64,000 nt of DNA from Rhyacophila brunnea (Eukaryota; Arthropoda; Insecta; Trichoptera; Rhyacophilidae). Positions 25,801 to 36,248 of this stretch are shown here, piece after piece. Positions within the stretch are counted from its first letter, which is position 1. Each line of letters opens with the position of its first letter. The notes below the pieces were generated by a model. The model ran no database searches and was not told the origin of the DNA. It worked only from the letters and a program-made list of their open reading frames with translations. Both the position numbers and the translations under genes were made by a program. The stretch is taken from NCBI GenBank assembly GCA_022495005.1, contig JAGYXB010000460.1, positions 930,001 to 994,000 of the forward strand. The letters run 5' to 3'.

Positions 25801-28800
25801 TCGAACAGTAATTAGTAGCACTATAAAGGGCTAAACATCCGCACACACACCATCGACCAACCGAATCATTCTTTTGTTTTTACTGTACACATGTGGACTG
25901 TGTAAAGCACTAGCCTTTCATTCGGGGGCTTCGGTGTCTTCTCCGGGGGCTTCTCAAAGCCTGGGTGTTTGTGATTGTTTTAGTTATATTATGTACTAAC
26001 CACACTACTAACTGGTTCACTACACTACTGTCATTAGGCCTCATATGACCTATTGTAGTGTTCAAAAAGAATATACCTATTTGTGATACATAAATTGTTT
26101 ATTAAAATATAATATAAGGCAAAAATAATGTGGTAAAACACACTTGTAAGTTGATTCTCGATCTAGTAGCTTCACAGCAGTAAACTCAACGCTTACAAAT
26201 ATATTATTCCATTTTTCTCTAAGCAAATTTTTGGCAATAATAACATATGAAAACTTTCTCTGTTCACACTTTCTTCTCGCATATTGATTTTAAAATAAAA
26301 TGTATTATGTAGTAAAATAAAAATTCAACTCTAATAATTAAAAATTTCTGCGTTTAAACAATTTAATTTTCTTGAATTCTTTTCTTTCAGATATCTAAAC
26401 TCGAATCACAAATTCAAACCCGAGATGACGGTCTGACGCTGGACGCCGCCGTGGCGAAACAAGGCGAGACTCGTCAAGAGACAAACAAATTGAGAGCAGC
26501 CATCAAAATGAACCAGACCAAATTGAACAGGCACAATGCCAAACTGCAAGCGGCCAGGGAGGAAAAGAACAAACTGCAGGAACAGTTGCTCAAAGCCCAG
26601 GCTAAAGTATAACTCATTATGTTTCTTTGATTCTATTTTCAAAATATGTATGTTTTAAAATAGTTTTTAGACTGGCAACATGTTTTTATTACATTTTCAA
26701 ACAGTTCTTTTTGCCGCTATTTTGTTAGAAATTAGTATTTTGATTTAAATTCTTTGCCTTTAGGTTTACATACTCTATTTGGTGGAGCTACTTTTTTTTA
26801 ATCATTTTCGAGAATATTGTTTTGTATTTTATTTCTAATGAAAAACTTTTATATTCTATATTGATTCAACATAACATATTAATTTCAGATACAAGAACTG
26901 TGTTCGCTTCAAACCCAATACGATACCGTAGTCGAAGCCATCGATGGAGGGGAGGCCAAACTGGTTTCCTTGGCGGAGTCATCTAACAATTTGAAGTTTG
27001 AATTGGATAAGGCGGAAGAAAATAAAAAAAACACAGTCGCAAAACTCAGGCATGTACAGCTTTCTTCTTATTATATTCTCACTTCAGTATTTTTCCACGG
27101 TCTTCAGAATCAGACCGGTCGTCTGGTGTGGCAGCCTTTATATTTGTCCATGAACGTCTGTCATTCCGACATCTGAGAATTTTACTATATTGGATCAACC
27201 GCTTGATCGAATGAAACATTTTCTCGGTCATGTAACTTCTTTATATAAAAAATGATGAGCATTTTATTATCAACATTAGATCATACTTCATAAACTCCTC
27301 TCTATAAAATGTTATTATTTTCAATGCATCTGCTTTGCTCCTAATACAGTAACCTGTATTGTCAAAAAAATTGTTATATAATTACCAAAATAATTCAACT
27401 TATTCATTCGGTTTAAGTTCTTGTGTTAACTGTATTTTATACGCCTTCAAATGCAAATCTTTATGAAGAATATTCCATGTAGTGCCATAAGGAAGTCCAA
27501 ATTCTTGAGAATGGACATGTAATAATTGATTGTTCTGAATTTTCATCCACATTTTGATTCACAACATCGATATTTTCACCAGTGCATTTATGTTTTTGAC
27601 TGGTTGGATTCTTAACATAGCAAATATTACCATTTGACTCGAATTTTCCAATTAAATTACGAATTATTTTGACCATAAATTTCATGTAATCTCCGAAACA
27701 TAGCTTGAATTTGATTCATTATTGTTGTGATAGATTTTAACAATTTGTCTATGCTGTACAACTATGTACCTTTCCATGATGATTTGCCAAACAATACTGA
27801 ACACAAATGTAAATTTTGGTGGGAATCAGAAAAAAAATGGCTAAATCTATATGTAGTACTAATTCGATTATAATATATAGATTTTTCCACTTGTTTGGTT
27901 TCTTGCTTAAATAGATAACACATTTTCATTTATTATAACAACAAATTTTTTACCTTCAATGTCACTTTAATTCACAGCATCCCAATTATTGTTAATATTT
28001 ATTTCCAGGGAAGAAATCGAACAACATCGGAAGAAGCATATGGAATTCGATAAATTGAATAACAGCGTTTGTACGCTGAATAGAGATATCGATGATCACA
28101 AATCAAAGAATGTCACTGGTCAGCTCGACACTTTAAAAATTACTCTTGCCCAGCTGCACACAAAGAAAGACGACCTGGCGGCAAAAGTTGTCACTCAATT
28201 GGCCAACATTGACAAAATCAAAGATGAAATATCCAATCAGCAAGTAATAAGCTATACTTTAAATCTTTTCATAGCTTCATAATCTACTAATACACATACA
28301 CCATTGACTAATAGCACCTGTACACGTGCATGGATTTACTGGCACCAATAGTGTAAATTAAACTATCGCGATAATAACTATATACATGCAAAAGTGCTAA
28401 CTGTCTCGCCAATCTCATTCAAGCGTAGCAAAACGCGTTGTTATCATTGTATGGTGCTATTTCACTGGTTGTGGAAATTGGAAACATCAAAATTCTCTGC
28501 GCAGTGTATTAAGGTTCGCCACTATCGTTCTACTGCTCTGGCGCAGATATTGCGCAAGTTCCAACTGTCACGTGAAAATTCAGAAATTGCTGCACTTTTT
28601 TGATCCATGCATGCAATACGTGTTTACACATGCATTATCCTGTGTTGACCGCGACAATACATAGCAGTAAATACATACATGTGTAAATGGGGTATAAAAG
28701 TAGCTGCATATATTTACTGCCAGCAATAGCGTTTTCGCGACAATAACACAAAAAATGCTGATTGTTGCACTAATCACATTTTTCAAATGTCAGCAAGACG

Positions 28801-31800
28801 CATTTCTGTTGTGTAGAGGAAAGACAGATTCTTCTGGCATTGCGGTCATGACGAAATCACTTTGGAACGTGTTAGTGTCATTTGAAAGTAACAATACCAA
28901 CACCTAAATGAGTCGCCTGCACTGCCAGATGAATCTGACGCCATCTAGGTACTATATTTTATATGCTAGTGTATTTTGTACTTTTGCCGCCAGGGTCATG
29001 TTATAATTTGTGCATTATTTCTATTTATAGATTAACAAACGAGAATTAGATGACAATTTGAAATTGCGAACTTGCGAGAGCGAGCAAAAGGAATTACAGG
29101 TTGCCATTGCTAGAATCGATGATTCAATTGGTGAACTGAATCATGCCATTCTGTCCAAAGAAAAGAAATCTCTGATAGAAACTGAGAATAGCTCTATACT
29201 CGACATGGCTCGTACCGAAGGTGAAATAAAACAACTCCAGGTAAGGACAGGAGAAGTGTTAACTCATTAATTATATGGATCTTCAAATAATAATATATTA
29301 ACCCATCACAAAATATAGTTTCAAAGTTGGTAGCCTTCATATTCCTACATTTTGAGATAACCAATCGCAAAAAACCGTCGAGGGCATTTAGACCTGCAAA
29401 TAACATATGTTGTTTTTGCAAACATATTGTAGTAAACAATTAATTATATATATAATTATATTACAAAGAATATGTAGTGAAATAAAATGTCCTTAACGTC
29501 ATTAAAATTTATAAAATATCATGTTTACAGTTAGTCATACAATATAAAAAATGGCGGGTAAAGAATATAAACTTTACAATCAACCTCCGTTCTCCGGTTT
29601 CATTCTACTTAAGACTGTACTTCAGCTGAGGCATGGTCTTTAGATTGTGACTATGCAACGCGCGGATTGTGTTGAACGAAATATAATTTGTCATTAAAAT
29701 TCAACATGCGTCCATTTCATGTTATGTTTATTGTTATATTAGTAATAATAATAATATATTCATTGATATGTTTTCTTTTTCGAGTATATGCATAACGTTT
29801 TTTAGTCATCTTTACACAATATAAGAATATATTCCTCCGATGCCATCACAAAATAAATTGACATGCTCACATCTCGACTGCCGCTCTCCGATTGGCGACG
29901 AGTGCGAAATTTCGTTCCACCTATTGTTGAAAATTATTTGCCGTTTCACTTATGTATGCTCTTAACTTACAAAGAAAGCTGGATTTGATATTTTACAAAT
30001 ATACATACGATGGAAAAGTAATTACCCAATCGGAATCAAGAAAAATATCAAAAAAATAAAAATGATGGTTACCGACTCAGAAACTAATTACCCCATATTA
30101 TATTGACAGTGCGTGTCTCAAGCGTCGACCTATACCGCCGTGGGTCCCAGGTTCAACTCCTGGGGCTGACAAGTACACATATTGTTTTTCAATTTGTGTA
30201 TGAGTCAGAGTATGGACGTAATAGGTTGAGCAAGTGGCTGACATCCATTTTTCGTAAAAACAAAATCTGTTAATACAAACCTTCACTCCGTGGAGGTCCA
30301 TGTGTTCCAATTAGGATCGGACATGGTCGAAGAAGAAGAAGAATATAGAGTGTAGAGCAGGCATAAAAAATGACGAAGTCAAATGATATTTTCAAATCCA
30401 TATTGAATTTTAAGAACTTTTAATTTCCATGAATCATATTTTTACAAAAAGAAACATAAACTAAACATGAAGTTCCAGGATTCCTGTATTTTCAATCACA
30501 AAATTTCAGGATCGAGAAATCGATTAGTAATCAGGATTCAAAGATGTGAATTGTCTAGATACAGAATTAAATTGAGAAACTCTGAACTCAGTTTTAATTA
30601 GTAAATAATATGATTTTTTAAACTATGCCGCGATGTTTCGACAAAACAAATGCTTATATTAATATCAAGCTTATAATTACGTTTTTTTAAGGAAACGGTT
30701 AGGCAAGGCAATATTGAGCTAAAACAACCGATGTATAAAAATGTAGAAGACAAGCACAGACGAAAGTTCTACGAACTGGAATTGTTAAAAGTGGCCGACA
30801 ACGATATAAAGGAGTATGCCGTAGCCATGGATGTGTGCCTCATGGAGTTCCATAAAAAGAAAATGGAGAAAATCAACTTTATTGTTCGGTGAGAGATTTT
30901 TAAAATTACAAACAAACCGTATCAAATATTACATCATGTCTTAAAATCAGTCAAATATACAAATTATTTTTATTCCTTATTAGTAAACAATCTAGCCAAA
31001 TGACTTCAACTTTTAAATACTTCTTGTTGTCAAATTCAGTGTCATTCCTTATTTCAGAGATATGTGGAGGAATATCTATAGAGGAAATGATATTGACTAC
31101 ATTGAAATCAAAACAGATGAGGATACTGCCGCAACTAATACTGGAAATAAAAAAGTTTATAAATACAGGTATGGTATTCAATTTTCCCAATATTATTAAG
31201 TATGTATGTAGTATAATAAATTATTTTCAGTATGATAGTATCAGTTAAAAAATATGTGATGTGAAAATATATCATCCTCGCAAAAGCAAAAGTGCACTTG
31301 TGCAAAAATAGTTTTAGGAAAAACGCATTGTAAATTTTTTTTTTAGTGAAAAATCGTGTGGAGGCTTATTCCTTAATATTTTGAAATGAAATTCAGAGCA
31401 CAGGTGACTTAATACCTACTGAAAGTATAAAATGTAATTTTTAATTTATTTTTCATATCTTGTGAAGCCGAAGAAAATTCTCATCACAAGGGTCTTTTTT
31501 CTGCAACAAAATGTTTTTTTGTACAAAGACCTTTATACATTTTAAAATAATTACACATAATACCTTTTTTAAAATTATTTTCGTAACCATTCCACATAGC
31601 TGGCAAAATCGTGTACATACATGTTACGTTTTTGTTTAGTTTACAAATACACAAGTGACCTTTATTTTCTTTCGTAAATTGTGATTTAATAGATTTAGCT
31701 CCACAAATGCCATTTTGCCTATAATAGAGAAAAAAATTATAAATAAAACTACATACATTCATAACTCAAAACCGTCAAAATGTCACAAGTGCCCTATTAT

Positions 31801-32369
31801 TATATTATAAACAATCCTATTATATTTTTCTTTTTACATAATATTAAACCTGTGGTAAAACTTTCAAATGATTTTATGTAATTTAATTACGATTGAAATG
31901 ATTTAATTGTGATCCTTTTTCCAGAGTCGTACAAAGAAGAAATGATGTGGAAATAGACATGAGAGGTCGTTGTAGTGCCGGACAGAAAGTTCTCGCTTGT
32001 TTGATCATTCGGATGGCTTTGGCAGAAACATTCAGCAATAGGTATTAAAAATGAACCCAAAAGCATTGTATTAAAAAATAATCTCTAAATAATTTTACAA
32101 TAAAATTTCTATTCACTTTCAGATTCGGCGTTCTAGCTATGGACGAGCCCACAACAAACTTGGATAAAGAGAACATCACTAGTTTGTGCAGCGCGTTAGG
32201 GGACATGGTCTTATCGAGAATGAAACAAAACAACTTCATGTTTATTATCATCACTCACGATGAAGAGTTTTTGACATCTTTGGGAAGAATCGACAAGCTC
32301 ACTCATTACTATGAAGTCGCTCGAAATCAAGATGGTAGATCGAGAATAAGCAAAAAACAAATGCTTTGA
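13854..32369 (+). CDS. RAD50: RAD50 double-strand break repair protein, complete, 22 exons
   Basis: RAD50 is the SMC-like ATPase of the nuclear MRE11-RAD50-NBS1 complex that senses, tethers and helps process DNA double-strand breaks. Exons: 13854-14111, 15061-15253, 16914-17099, 17545-17758, 18397-18488, 19362-19571, 21726-21895, 22015-22163, 22294-22408, 23926-24165, 24239-24397, 24767-24883, 24963-25160, 25497-25643, 26391-26606, 26889-27049, 28009-28243, 29031-29240, 30692-30888, 31058-31168, 31925-32041, 32123-32369. They join in frame to 1313 codons; vertebrate RAD50 is about the same length. Visible motifs: Walker [10 protein letters not shown] (residues 36-44), Q-loop region [14 protein letters not shown] in exon 3, Lys/Glu-rich coiled coil, CPLC zinc hook (689-692), signature RGRCSAGQK, Walker B LAMDEP, D-loop TNLD, H-loop ITHDEE. 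Intron 16 appears to be GC-AG; all others are GT-AG. The start ATG follows CAACA and directly precedes the conserved N-terminus. The introns are loaded with transposons, but none interrupts an exon. Expression is not testable here. Confidence 0.95.
14531..14930. mobile_element. 400-bp MITE with 50-bp terminal inverted repeats, RAD50 intron 1
   Basis: Positions 14531-14580 and 14881-14930 are reverse complements with two mismatches, centred on TACAAGCTGCTTGTTGGCGA. A second internal hairpin (GGCGAATTTACA...TGTAAACTCGCC) lies at 14571-14601. No convincing target duplication was identified and the superfamily is unknown. There is no transposase. Confidence 0.85.
16343..16843. mobile_element. PIF/Harbinger-like MITE, RAD50 intron 2
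   Basis: The 501-bp element is flanked by TAA (16340-16342 and 16844-16846). Its imperfect terminal repeats AGGCCGGTTCAGATTA and AGACCGGTTTGGATTA continue into GAGTGGCGA / GGGTGGCGAG blocks. A 3-bp TWA duplication is characteristic of PIF/Harbinger. A second TAA-flanked element with a related end lies at 32527-32676. Confidence 0.65.
18275..18355 (-). mobile_element. tRNA-derived SINE head, RAD50 intron 4
   Basis: On the minus strand an A-box-like TGGCAAAGTAGG precedes GCGTCCGTCTATAAAG and a B-box-like GGTTCCGAGTCC. The spacing is tRNA-like, but a complete cloverleaf and 3' end are absent, so this is a SINE head or tRNA relic rather than a gene. Confidence 0.45.
18580..19313. mobile_element. 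hAT-type MITE with exact 8-bp target duplication, RAD50 intron 5
   Basis: The 734-bp element is flanked by GTCTACAC at 18572-18579 and 19314-19321. The termini are TAGGGATTCCAATCCC and, inverted, TAGGGAATCCAATCCC (one mismatch), continuing as repeated ATCCCGGGATCCCGGGATT blocks. It has no transposase and ends only about 50 bp before RAD50 exon 6. Confidence 0.9.
20001..21289 (-). mobile_element. mariner (DD34D) transposon with intact ends, RAD50 intron 6
   Basis: The 1289-bp element has 29-bp terminal inverted repeats with one mismatch, beginning CGAGGGTGGGTCAATAA. It is flanked by TA on both sides (19999-20000 and 21290-21291), the Tc1/mariner target duplication. A transposase gene lies on the minus strand inside. 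The ends look complete, so the element could in principle respond to transposase supplied elsewhere. Confidence 0.95.
20066..21112 (-). pseudogene. mariner transposase, inactivated by frameshifts
   Basis: The frame opens at 21112 ([13 protein letters not shown]) and gives the two N-terminal helix-turn-helix regions with the GRP linker (RSGRPVE). It continues to FVT, where a small deletion near 20645 shifts the frame just before DETW (first catalytic Asp). The second Asp is in HQDNARVH. A further 1-nt deletion near 20250 shifts the frame inside YSPDLAP, just before the third Asp, which is present in the alternative frame with 34 residues between it and the second. The remaining frame reaches a stop at 20066. 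Overall length of about 348 codons is normal for mariner. The protein as written cannot be functional. Confidence 0.9.
22607..23072. repeat. inverted-repeat block, RAD50 intron 9
   Basis: ATATATCGTCGCTGTCGATGTC near 22658 is echoed in inverted form near 23060 (GACATCTACGGCGACGATAT), with flanking GGAGCCAGTCCACAAA / TTGTGGCTTGACTCC. The left edge AAGTATACACTTCATAAC resembles the terminus of the small element at 45973-46157. It is probably a decayed MITE with unclear borders. Confidence 0.45.
23131..23623. mobile_element. roughly 493-bp terminal-inverted-repeat element, RAD50 intron 9
   Basis: The left end GCGTCTTATTCCAAAAAGCG matches in inversion the right end (GCGTCTAATTACAAAAAGCG when reversed), continuing ATAAGTCC / ACAAGTCC. 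The outer boundary is uncertain by a few bases. It is non-coding and of unknown superfamily. Confidence 0.7.
24476..24640 (-). pseudogene. RTE-like retrotransposon tail fragment, RAD50 intron 11
   Basis: The minus strand reads [20 protein letters not shown] followed by a tail rich in Asn, Ser and Gly. This is the end of RTE-type ORFs, also recognisable at 48445-49110 (RWIDEMIKLCG) and 58800-58850 (MYVAAKNWG). It lacks any catalytic domain. Confidence 0.6.
24767..24883 (+). other. RAD50: RAD50 exon 12: zinc hook
   Basis: This exon encodes residues 663-701 and contains the CPLC motif (689-692) at the apex of the coiled coil. Two RAD50 molecules jointly bind one zinc ion through it. The extra Cys at 688, directly before the motif, is notable but need not be functional. 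The exon has clean phase-0 junctions (TTTCAG / GTTAGT). Confidence 0.95.
25644..26390. other. RAD50 intron 14, with a possible hAT terminus at about 25684
   Basis: CAGAGTTTGGCAAACGTTC resembles a hAT end, but no partner end or duplication was found. The rest is AT-rich intron. Confidence 0.3.
27050..28008 (+). other. RAD50: RAD50 intron 16, probable GC-AG intron
   Basis: Frame continuity requires exon 16 to end in phase 2 (CTCAG) and exon 17 to begin at 28009 with G-GAA-GAA. The only donor giving this reads CAG|GCATGT. The nearby GT (GTACAG, four bases on) would place a stop in exon 17. GC-AG introns are a known minor class. Confidence 0.75.
28244..29030. other. RAD50 intron 17, with a diverged internal repetition
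   Basis: The segment ATTTACTGGCACCAATAG...CGCGATAATAAC near 28335 is loosely repeated near 28715 as ATTTACTGCCAGCAATAGCG...CGCGACAATAAC. This is probably an old transposon relic; no borders are defined. Confidence 0.35.
30105..30343 (+). mobile_element. tRNA-derived SINE, family A, RAD50 intron 18
   Basis: A tRNA-like head (GCCGTGGGTCCCAGGTTCAA, B-box region) is followed by the family body (GCACATATTG-like, AATAGGTTGAGCAAGTGGCT) and the 3' hairpin CACTCCGTGGAGG. It ends in ATTAGGATCGGACATGGTCG plus GAA repeats. Close relatives are at 42510-42748 and 57432-57648. It is a non-coding Pol III-type element. Confidence 0.8.
31289..31793. mobile_element. TIR-like element with repeated CACAAGTG motifs, RAD50 intron 20
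   Basis: GTGCACTTGTGCAAAAATAG at the left is imperfectly inverted at the right (GGGCACTTGTGACATTTTGA when reversed). The motif CACAAGTG or close variants also occurs at about 31400, 31485 and 31650. A 92-codon minus-strand frame inside matches nothing I recognise and is probably incidental. Confidence 0.45.
31925..32369 (+). other. RAD50: RAD50 exons 21-22: C-terminal ATPase lobe
   Basis: Exon 21 (31925-32041) carries the ABC signature [15 protein letters not shown], which contacts ATP in the partner subunit. Exon 22 (32123-32369) carries Walker B VLAMDEP, the D-loop TTNLDKEN and the H-loop IITHDEEF. It ends in a short basic tail at TGA 32367-32369. With Walker A in exon 1, this completes both halves of the head domain. 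Confidence 0.95.
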
Positions 32370-32453
32370 AAAGTGCAACTGCGATTTGCTGAAATAACAC
32401 TGTACCCTTATCATTCCATTAACTGCTCCGACAATGTTACATACTTCTTACAA

Positions 32454-32459
32454 AATAAA
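32454..32459 (+). terminator. RAD50 polyadenylation signal
   Basis: AATAAA lies 85 bp after the stop codon, before the MITE at 32527. On the opposite strand, COG8 has AATAAA at 32775-32780, 28 bp after its stop. Confidence 0.6.
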
Positions 32460-32526
32460 TTTTATGAAGTATTTATTATATTGGGTTGAATTCATTAAAA
32501 CATACATTTGATCTATGTCGCTTTAA

Positions 32527-32676
32527 GCCTCGGTTCAAACACAGCGGATTTCGCGTGGTTTGCATCCGCACAGAGTCAATTTGTACTAGCTTCTATATAT
32601 TCGTTCACACTTCTCCGCGGTGGAGCTAGTACAAATTGACTCCTCGCGGTCCAATCCGCCGTGTCCGAACCGAGGC
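32527..32676. mobile_element. 150-bp PIF/Harbinger-like MITE between convergent genes
   Basis: It is flanked by TAA (32524-32526 and 32677-32679). The terminal repeats GCCTCGGTTCAAACACAGCG and GCCTCGGTTCGGACACGGCG continue to AGTCAATTTGTACTAGCT in both arms, so nearly the whole element folds back. It sits in the short gap between the 3' ends of RAD50 and COG8. Confidence 0.8.
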
Positions 32677-32807
32677 TAAAATTTGAAAGATTGTTATCCA
32701 TCAACATATGTTTTTGTTGCAAAACACGCACCCTATAAAATAAACTTGTTTATTTACATACTAAATTGGAATATTTTATTATACAATAATACACACATAG
32801 TAAATTT

Positions 32808-35800
32808 CTATTTCATCAAAGATAGCACATCATTCACAGAAGAGAAAATTTTTTCACTTTCCAAATTTAATAGGTTCTCTTCTTGAATGGAATCTAATGA
32901 AACGCCCAGCTGTTCGGCCAGAGCGGCAGGTGAAAACACTTGGTAAATACATTTTTGAATGTATGGAATCAATTCCTCCGTAAAATAGCCACAGCAAGCC
33001 ACGAAAACTTCTTTTTCTTCTGCTGAAAACGTTTGTTGCTCTCTGTGATAATAGACTGATAAAACTTTTGCAATAAAAGTCAACGATTGAGAGATATCTT
33101 TCAAAATCTGACGAGCCAAGCAAAGAGGAGCGGCAACACGCAAAGTATTCAGAGCGTTCAATAATCCATTACAATATTCCGCCAACGGATAAAAGTCTAA
33201 AAGATTCTCGGGCGGTGCATTTTGATTTTGCTCTTTGTCCGGCAATGCTTTTCGTGGAATCTTTCTATTATTTAACTTGTAATGCTTCATATCTGATTCG
33301 AACTGGCTGTCAGCCTTGCAGAGAGCTTTGGAGAAATCATTTGCGATGATATTTTTGAACAGCGGCGCCATTACGGCTCTCATGTCGGCACCGACTCGAC
33401 CGAACGATAAGCAAAGATACATGCATTGATTGATGAGGGATTCTAATGAAGCCTCGTCCTCTTGTGATGCATATTGTTGCAGAATAGTTATCAGCCGATT
33501 TACCTAAAATTGAAAAAACCTTTGATATTCAGTAAGCCACCCTACACAAATAAAATTGTATTGCTTTTCTAGTCCATTATCTACATTAATTATAAACCAA
33601 AAGATAATATTCCCATATAAAAAACTAATCACATTGAAAAGGAGCAGAGGCGATACAGATAAAATCAAGTCATAATTTTTCATTGCTTCTATGGTTACAT
33701 GTAAATTGTACGTAAAACATTTCACCGTGAGCTTTCTATCGGAAAGAGATGATCGTATACTATACGGCAGTGGTGCACAGGCTTTTTGAAAGGGCCAATT
33801 TATCCATTTTCTAATTTTTCACGGGGCGCAAAGGGTAAAAGTATTGAAAAATAATGATATATTATACTTGTGTCGAACTGTTCGAGGCGTGGACGCAACG
33901 ACGAGCATGCTTCCAAGTCAACATGTTCAATCGAACGAAACCGTCAAGCAAGAAAGTGCGTGGGTACTTAGCTTTACAGTGACAATTATGGATGACTGAG
34001 CTTGTCCTGTAGAATATGAGCTAATATGCCTCTATTATACACTATTCTTAACGATGCAAAAATATTTTTTGTAAACTCACATTTTCTTTCAACCAACAAG
34101 AGAGTGCAGCAGCTCCGTTCAATTCGTCAGCCTTTATTTTGCCTCCTTGGGTCTCCGACAGAAATATGGCTTTGTGTTGGGTCAAAATATTGAATAAGTG
34201 TATTCTATGTAACTCGACAATCTTTCTTAAGTGTTTTTCATCTGAAAATATCGCTTTGTATCAGATTATTCCATTATAGACACAAAGAATAAAGAATAGA
34301 ATATAAGTTGGTAAGTCGATAATTTAGGTATTTATAGTTAACAAAGGATTATGTGCCTATATATACGAGGGTTGTCCGTAAAATAGGGTCTCCAAGGCGC
34401 TGGAGTCGCGAGGAACGCTCTAACGGAAGATCCAGCACCACTGGCATGTAGCTTGATTCCCCCGCCTACAATTCCCCACCACTCCGAGCTGTCTACGACG
34501 CTTAGTCTTGGTTTACTAGCCGTTCGCGATGGAGCTTCCACTCGCCACTACCGCCAGGTGTGAGTTACGTTCTGTTATTCGTTTTTTGTTTGCGAAGGAA
34601 CTACGCCTATAAAAATTTATGGACAGTTTCTGCGATGAATGTGATGGTTTAGAGGACATTGTACATAGCAGTACAATGCCCTAAATATGAACTTCACAGA
34701 GTACAGCGGCGAATTACGGAGATCTATGAGAATGTCGACGAATTGAAAGGTGCCCTGGCGATGGGTAAGACGGAAGAGCTTGGCAAAATTGTAAAGTTCT
34801 TTAACAGAATAGGAGTGAGGACCTGATCGACGGATCCCCTTCTAGAAGAGAATAGGCGATATGACAGCGAGTCGCAGTCAAAGCCTCGGTAAAATCACAA
34901 AAAAAAAAAAGTGCACTATTTATGTTGAATCTACATAGCCTAACTCCACCCTTCGCCACTGCTGGCAGAGACAATGTATGTCTGGGTTTCACAAAAAGTT
35001 TGTCATTCCATTATAAAAATAATCTTATATGTCCAAATATGGTATTTGAGAAGATATCGTCTCATTTAAATGTCCTTTTCTCTAAACATATGTTCTATAC
35101 TCAAAACATTTTCTCTGGACATATGGTGCACAACTGCATTGATTTAATATGTTCTTACTTTCTTCATTGGTGGCCTCGGAGAGTGCTGTATCAAACCATG
35201 CGCCTCGTGCTTTCAAGAAATGTAACTGCAAGCCGTCCCCGACATTTCTCATCTTTATTTTATTTGATATACTGGATTCAAAAGATACATTGCCCGCATC
35301 ATCCATTGCAGATTCATAAACAGCATTTGCTCTTCTGAGATAACCAAGAACCTGTCAAAAATTTAGATAATATTTATAGTTCCATCTAACACAGTAATGC
35401 ACAACACGACTGACAATGATACAAATACAAAAAAAAATCGTAATAATTATCTAAACTAAATTTTCAGTGAAACATGGTAAAATACTTTCATTCGTTGTGC
35501 TACAACTGATATCATTGATATTTACCAGGGTTGGCAAACGCGTGCCAGAGGTGGCACGTGAACGATTTACAAATTCATATTTTTATGCTTAATATTTCTG
35601 GACTCTTCATTAATATTTCATCTTTCCATACACCTATATGAATTTAAGCTGGCAACACTGCCATTGACATTTGTTTTTATTGGAGGTAATTTGGTAATTG
35701 TTTACAATAATTAGACCCAGCTGATGTTCACCGTAGCAAGTAAAATTTTATTTTTTACTTTCCCCCCATTAAAAACTGCTCGGCACTTCAGACAGTCGAT

Positions 35801-36248
35801 AAATATTTTTGGCACACGCAAGTAAAAAGGTTCACAATCACTGATATATGTTTTAGTGTAGATTGATAATGTCTTCGCTATAGATTGATGAATGTGCATC
35901 AAATTTCGAATCTAAAAAATAAAAAGTTTTTTTTTCACGTGTCAAGAATACGTCGAATACTGACAACTGCACTTGGTTTATGCATTGATGCTCATTTAAT
36001 ATTGGTGTATTACACATGCATAATGCGTGTTTCATTTTCGTAGGACACTCACATTCAAAACCCTGCATCAAAATGTAGCGTATTGAATATAGCCTATCGG
36101 AATTCTATTTGTTATCTGTTCTGTGGCAAAAATCATTAGATATAAACATTACCTGAAGACATTGCGGCAATGGTAAATCATATCGCAACTGGTTGAAGAG
36201 ATGATGAAGAGTTTCAAACCACAGCCGTGTTACTTCAGATGTTATGTT
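32808..36248 (-). CDS. COG8: COG8, conserved oligomeric Golgi complex subunit 8, 3' part
   Basis: COG8 is a lobe B subunit of the COG tethering complex, needed for retrograde intra-Golgi vesicle traffic and correct glycosylation. Four minus-strand exons join in frame: 36248-36153, 35351-35159, 34241-34081 and 33503-32808 (stop at 32808), about 381 residues. Diagnostic blocks are LRYDLPLPQCLQVLGYLRR, LHFLKARGAWFD, ELHRIHLFNILTQHKAIF and LINQCMYLCLSFGRVGADM. All match the COG8 family order. The roughly 200 N-terminal residues expected from the family were not found to the right of 36248; that interval is full of repeats, so they may lie across a long intron or outside the window. Introns hold a mariner remnant and a family X fragment. 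The gene is convergent with RAD50; its stop is about 440 bp from the RAD50 stop. Confidence 0.92.
33692..33773 (+). mobile_element. family X left-end fragment, COG8 last intron
   Basis: ATGGTTACATGTAAATTGTACG through TATCGGAAAGAGATGA matches the left terminus of family X. Homology stops abruptly at about 33773, where CAGTGGTGCACAGG begins; that may be the end of another hAT-like insertion. Confidence 0.65.
34366..34640 (+). pseudogene. 5' remnant of a second, different mariner-like element in COG8 intron
   Basis: After TA (34364-34365) the sequence starts CGAGGGTTGTCCGTAAAATA, a mariner-type terminal repeat distinct from the element at 20001. An ATG at 34529 opens a frame containing CELRSVIRFLFAKELRL, the start of the transposase DNA-binding region, which ends at a stop after 27 codons. 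No catalytic core or right end follows. Downstream, 34690-34830 has an open stretch (VDELKGALAMGKTEELG) that I do not recognise. Confidence 0.6.

Noticed and set aside
30105..30180. tRNA gene
   Set aside because: B-box sequence is present, but the cloverleaf is incomplete and it is continuous with a SINE body found in several copies; the same applies at 42510, 42845, 47345, 50735 and 57432.
31484..31762. 92-codon minus-strand frame as a gene in RAD50 intron 20
   Set aside because: It lies inside a TIR-like element, ends in consecutive stops and has no recognised domain.
34922..35338. 138-codon plus-strand open frame
   Set aside because: It is the antisense shadow of the COG8 exon at 35159-35351.
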